Below are positions 62,401 to 64,000 of a stretch of DNA of 64,000 bases, in pieces. Both the position numbers and the translations under genes were made by a program. How positions within the stretch are numbered: position 1 is the stretch's first letter; every line of letters begins with the position of its first letter. The notes beneath the pieces are model-generated. The model did not search any database. It was not told the DNA's origin and saw only the letters and a list, made by a program, of their open reading frames with translations. Origin of the DNA: an uncultured bacterium (GTDB lineage Bacteria > Patescibacteriota > Saccharimonadia > Saccharimonadales > Saccharimonadaceae); the NCBI GenBank assembly GCA_902761145.1, contig CACWJA010000003.1, positions 64,092-128,091 of the forward strand. The letters run 5' to 3'.

Positions 62401-62717
62401 AGCTTTTCTTTGCTTTCCAACATTGGATCGACAAAAGCAGCGGCAACTTCTTTGGCTACTGGTATTCCACTATCCGCGTCGCTAGAATCGCCGTTACTAC
62501 CAGCGTGCACAGATGACTCGCTATCCTGCGGCTTCGAGTCCACAAACGCTGCAGCGAGCTCGTCTTTAGTCGATGGCCCGCCATCTTTCGTACTGATTGT
62601 TTTATCTTGTTTTGCTAGATCACCTTGTGCCGGCCCGCCGCCAGTCGACTTGTGTTTTCTAGTATTTTTTGAATTTTTCTCGCTGCCCATAATCCCTCTT
62701 TTTTTAATTACGCTCAT
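59427..62717 (-). CDS. Membrane-anchored papain-like protease with internalin-type LRRs
   Basis: A 1096-residue type II membrane protein. A cytoplasmic tail (1-130) holds two copies of the motif E(L/V)AAAFVD (residues about 53-60 and 90-97). One helix spans 131-152. A C1 (papain) protease domain has Gln262, Cys268 (GRYGLCWDYAS), His443 (GKHAMAIVGW) and Asn481 (LVLNSWGDWWGEGGYFWVSY), the full catalytic set. About 16 internalin-like leucine-rich repeats (565-910) and a C-terminal domain follow. It could cut proteins on, or bound to, a neighbouring cell. The start may also be nine codons later (MGSEKNSK); neither has a clear ribosome binding site. Confidence 0.85.
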   Translation of the reverse strand: MSVIKKRGIMGSEKNSKNTRKHKSTGGGPAQGDLAKQDKTISTKDGGPSTKDELAAAFVDSKPQDSESSVHAGSNGDSSDADSGIPVAKEVAAAFVDPMLESKEKLEVSESIDEESSNKATFAPAKKSHKTAIISVICVIIVAAIGITIAILNSNSSKDSEPAVTIDDLTDEQREKLGVETNKAKDEDPSRIEDKDNYSDEYKKYLELSDEEKAKLEVIPRKEKIPDGVIEEIRDDTDDNTLSKLPKKFDLRDVINVTVGDQGRYGLCWDYASGKALETHMKLHGVDYDPSEFQIDFLASNLMYGGRELHDGGTFQMFADIASSIGTISEEKFSSLGINPGGQYGGSSTNYNYYKLVNNDTPLYITKTVDFPSMYKTAGKARGKTDEEVKEFRDLVKAHIMTNGALYMVMDAPDWFVFKNGDGTTTYYYTPDSDHSNTTRGKHAMAIVGWDDNFSKDNFRGTGTGEGYEKPIHDGAYLVLNSWGDWWGEGGYFWVSYDEYDIESQLSGVVSTTLENNATRIDTIDSKLVKDLIEEKLGFYIIDNDGEKYITDYALGRVSYLDLSSRNLGDDDLVEILESLPGISSLNITDNHISDLSPLANLKNLHGVEFSKNNVKDISVLCDMDEIYNFDLSYNKIADISCLEGKLNDYAYIDISGNVGIKGFEKLTNLSSLTANGIGLESLEPLSGLTKLTQLTVRNNNIKSLTGLNTNEESFYGIDLSGNKGLVDMTLDKPVHYFIVNDADLTDISVFNNIKATIVSASGNNFGDLSGFHNDEIASLDLSGSKNLSNLSTLSTLKGLNLSGCGITSISEIGELSDMKSLTLDNNEIASLEGIENFKKLLYLSVDNNQLASLDGILELANLGSISADNNMIADAGELLGLENLNFVSLNGNNLTSVPSFGNQPDVYLALESNPIEKAVIPRSVTVINLENCGIKEIDYSAVDKLININLAGNPDWNEYANLALASMQGQRGLNRQYISINISTDYNFTEEELNNIYSVLDLSEDMRWGIGLKDYHYELKKSQDGTINLEEYPNGRAIFMSLIKSGADLGGAVVDKAATKIILDDSSADSLLYDHWTDINNDSRIHTNTVVFDLK

Positions 62718-62849
62718 AACTAAGCAAACTACCCGTTATGCACTATCCTGACCTTCATTTCCTATAGGAATCTACCATAGAATTGAAAACAGTTTTATGA
62801 CATAATTGTACCATATTTCACACAAGCACAATAACGATATATAGTCACA

Positions 62850-63332
62850 CTACATTTTGCTAACACGGACCATAGCTGGGCGCAATACTTCCCCCTCGTA
62901 ATAATACCCTGGGCGTAATGTCTCAGCTATGATCTCTTTGTCACCATCACCTTCTACCATCACAGCGTCATGAATATCCGGATTAAATTCGGTGCCCTGA
63001 ACAGAGTTTATCTTAGACAAGCTGAGATCTTTAAGAGTCTTTTCTAGAGACTTCGCAAGCGGAGCAAGCTCGGCGTAAGTGCTTATTGCTCTATCAATAT
63101 CGTCTAACAAAGGTAGAGCTTTGTAAACAGTAGCTAACTTGGTAGCCTTACGATCGTTGGCTTTTTGTAAATCTACTTGCTTACGAAAGTTCTCAAAATC
63201 CGCGCGAGTGCGCTGGAGATCATTGGTCAGTTCGGTGATTTGCTGAGAGAGTTTAACATCAGCCGAGCCCTGTGGCTCACCCTCGTGGCTAGGATCTACT
63301 GCCTTACCTAAATCCTTGTATGATTTTTTCAT
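62850..63332 (-). CDS. grpE: Nucleotide exchange factor GrpE
   Basis: A 160-residue GrpE. A long N-terminal coiled coil (LSQQITELTNDLQRTRADFENFRKQ) is followed by the beta-wing domain ending FNPDIHDAVMVEGDGDKEIIAETLRPGYYYEGEVLRPAMVRVSK-like text read in segments: HDAVM, RPGYYYEGEVLRPAMVRVS. It releases ADP from DnaK. It lies 15 bases after hrcA and has an AAGGAAA site. dnaK is at 20.3 kb, not next to it. Confidence 0.95.
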   Translation of the reverse strand: MKKSYKDLGKAVDPSHEGEPQGSADVKLSQQITELTNDLQRTRADFENFRKQVDLQKANDRKATKLATVYKALPLLDDIDRAISTYAELAPLAKSLEKTLKDLSLSKINSVQGTEFNPDIHDAVMVEGDGDKEIIAETLRPGYYYEGEVLRPAMVRVSKM

Positions 63333-63347
63333 AATTTCCTTTCTGTG

Positions 63348-64000
63348 TTACCTATTATAATAAATATCTTCTAGCATATTACCAGCATGCCGCACTAATG
63401 ACATCACCCTAGAATAATTTTGCCGCGTAGGACCAAGTACGCCTATATAGCTACGATCCGAAAATGGCGAGCGGAATTTAGATATGATCAGCGACACGTC
63501 AGAATTCTTACCAATAGGATTTTCGTGCCCGATAAAGATATTCAACGCTTCACCCGGAGCAGCCTCGCGTAGCCATGGTTCTAGATTATCCAACAATTTT
63601 GCTACAGCCTGCACGCGCTTGGTGTCACCAAATTCTGGCTGCGTAAAAAGACGCGAAATACCAGATAAGTATAGCTGTGCGCCAATAGTAGCCAAACCCA
63701 AGTTGCCGGTAAGTTCTACCAAAGTATCTGTTGCTCGCTTGATGGCCGCATCAGCACGAGATTGTGAGCTAGTGCGTACTTCTAATACATGTATACCTCG
63801 TTCCACATTACCACGCCTCGGCAGAAAAGGATTATCCTCATATCCTACCTCATAGTAACTATCGGCAACGGCGCGTACCTGCGGAGCACGAGGAGACGTG
63901 TAGGTGTTTCTATTGTATAGATCTTCATCGGTGTCGCATTCTAGATTGTTTACATAATATCTGTATCCAGCATCTGTAGGGACACGGCCAGCCGAAGTAT
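63348..64000 (-). CDS. hrcA: Heat-inducible repressor HrcA, partial (N-terminus beyond the window)
   Basis: About 217 C-terminal residues are visible and the frame is open at the edge. It begins with TSAGRVPTDAGYRYYVNNL, the link after the HrcA winged helix, and ends with FSDRSYIGVLGPTRQNYSRVM and a final helix. HrcA represses chaperone genes by binding CIRCE, of which two copies precede dnaK in this window. The region between RYYVNNL and VLEVRTSSQ is shorter than in most HrcA proteins. grpE follows as the next gene. Confidence 0.93.
   Translation of the reverse strand, partial: TSAGRVPTDAGYRYYVNNLECDTDEDLYNRNTYTSPRAPQVRAVADSYYEVGYEDNPFLPRRGNVERGIHVLEVRTSSQSRADAAIKRATDTLVELTGNLGLATIGAQLYLSGISRLFTQPEFGDTKRVQAVAKLLDNLEPWLREAAPGEALNIFIGHENPIGKNSDVSLIISKFRSPFSDRSYIGVLGPTRQNYSRVMSLVRHAGNMLEDIYYNR

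Overview
The window looks like part of a small, host-associated genome of the Patescibacteria / Candidate Phyla Radiation, most likely a Candidatus Saccharibacteria (TM7) relative. This is inferred from gene content, not from a marker search. Supporting signs are compact bacterial housekeeping genes with the standard code (TGA is used as stop), an HrcA/CIRCE heat-shock system, many secreted cell-wall hydrolases and adhesin-like proteins, VPxTG-type sorting motifs, FISUMP-domain proteins and a lone type IV pilin. Many genes start exactly at the predicted transcription start (leaderless). The + strand carries more C than G almost throughout, whatever the gene orientation.

Layout. 1-4.4 kb: a partial membrane protein, a membrane-anchored unknown protein, and a 1032-residue secreted enzyme combining SGNH, lysozyme-like, NlpC/P60-like and CHAP-like domains. 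4.5-11.3 kb: ftsK, a small unknown protein, tRNA-Ser, yebC, a membrane protein, a short comEC, and two tRNA-Arg genes. Two of these tRNAs have an extra copy of their 3' end just downstream. 11.3-16 kb: a structured intergenic region, then a subtilase/LRR/dockerin protein overlapping a small Ig-like wall- or membrane-anchor gene that carries a frameshift. 16-24.3 kb: tRNA-Met, pilin, PH-domain protein, ruvB, a CBM26-type surface protein, dnaK behind two CIRCE operators, and a FISUMP adhesin-like gene whose promoter spacer is a (TA)12 tract.

24.5-27.1 kb: a phosphotransacetylase-like, glmM and GNAT operon. 27.2-48.7 kb: an envelope polysaccharide locus with O-antigen ligase, priming sugar transferase, GlmS, GtrA/GtrB/GtrII-type proteins, polysaccharide deacetylase, many glycosyltransferases, GalE, Glf and a Wzm/Wzt-type ABC exporter. 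48.7-53.5 kb: a secreted lysozyme-like protein split by frameshift from its ricin-type lectin domain, a LexA-like DNA-binding domain divergent from an LCP ligase, and a (p)ppGpp hydrolase-like HD protein. 53.6-56.3 kb: mscS, a thioredoxin-like protein, an NrdR without its zinc cysteines, and ftsZ. 56.4-64 kb: a second FISUMP protein, a papain-like protease fused to internalin-type LRRs, grpE, and hrcA running off the window.

How it fits together. The polysaccharide locus, LCP protein, GlmS/GlmM/GNAT and GalE/Glf would build and attach a galactofuranose-containing envelope glycan. The proteases fused to LRRs, the FISUMP and CBM proteins, and the wall hydrolases form a surface arsenal suited to attaching to another bacterium and remodelling its envelope. 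Phase-variable promoter architecture and frameshifts fall in this surface set. The best leads are the dockerin/anchor pair, the TA-tract promoter, the strict -10/N6/ATG leaderless rule, and the two independent protease-LRR fusions.
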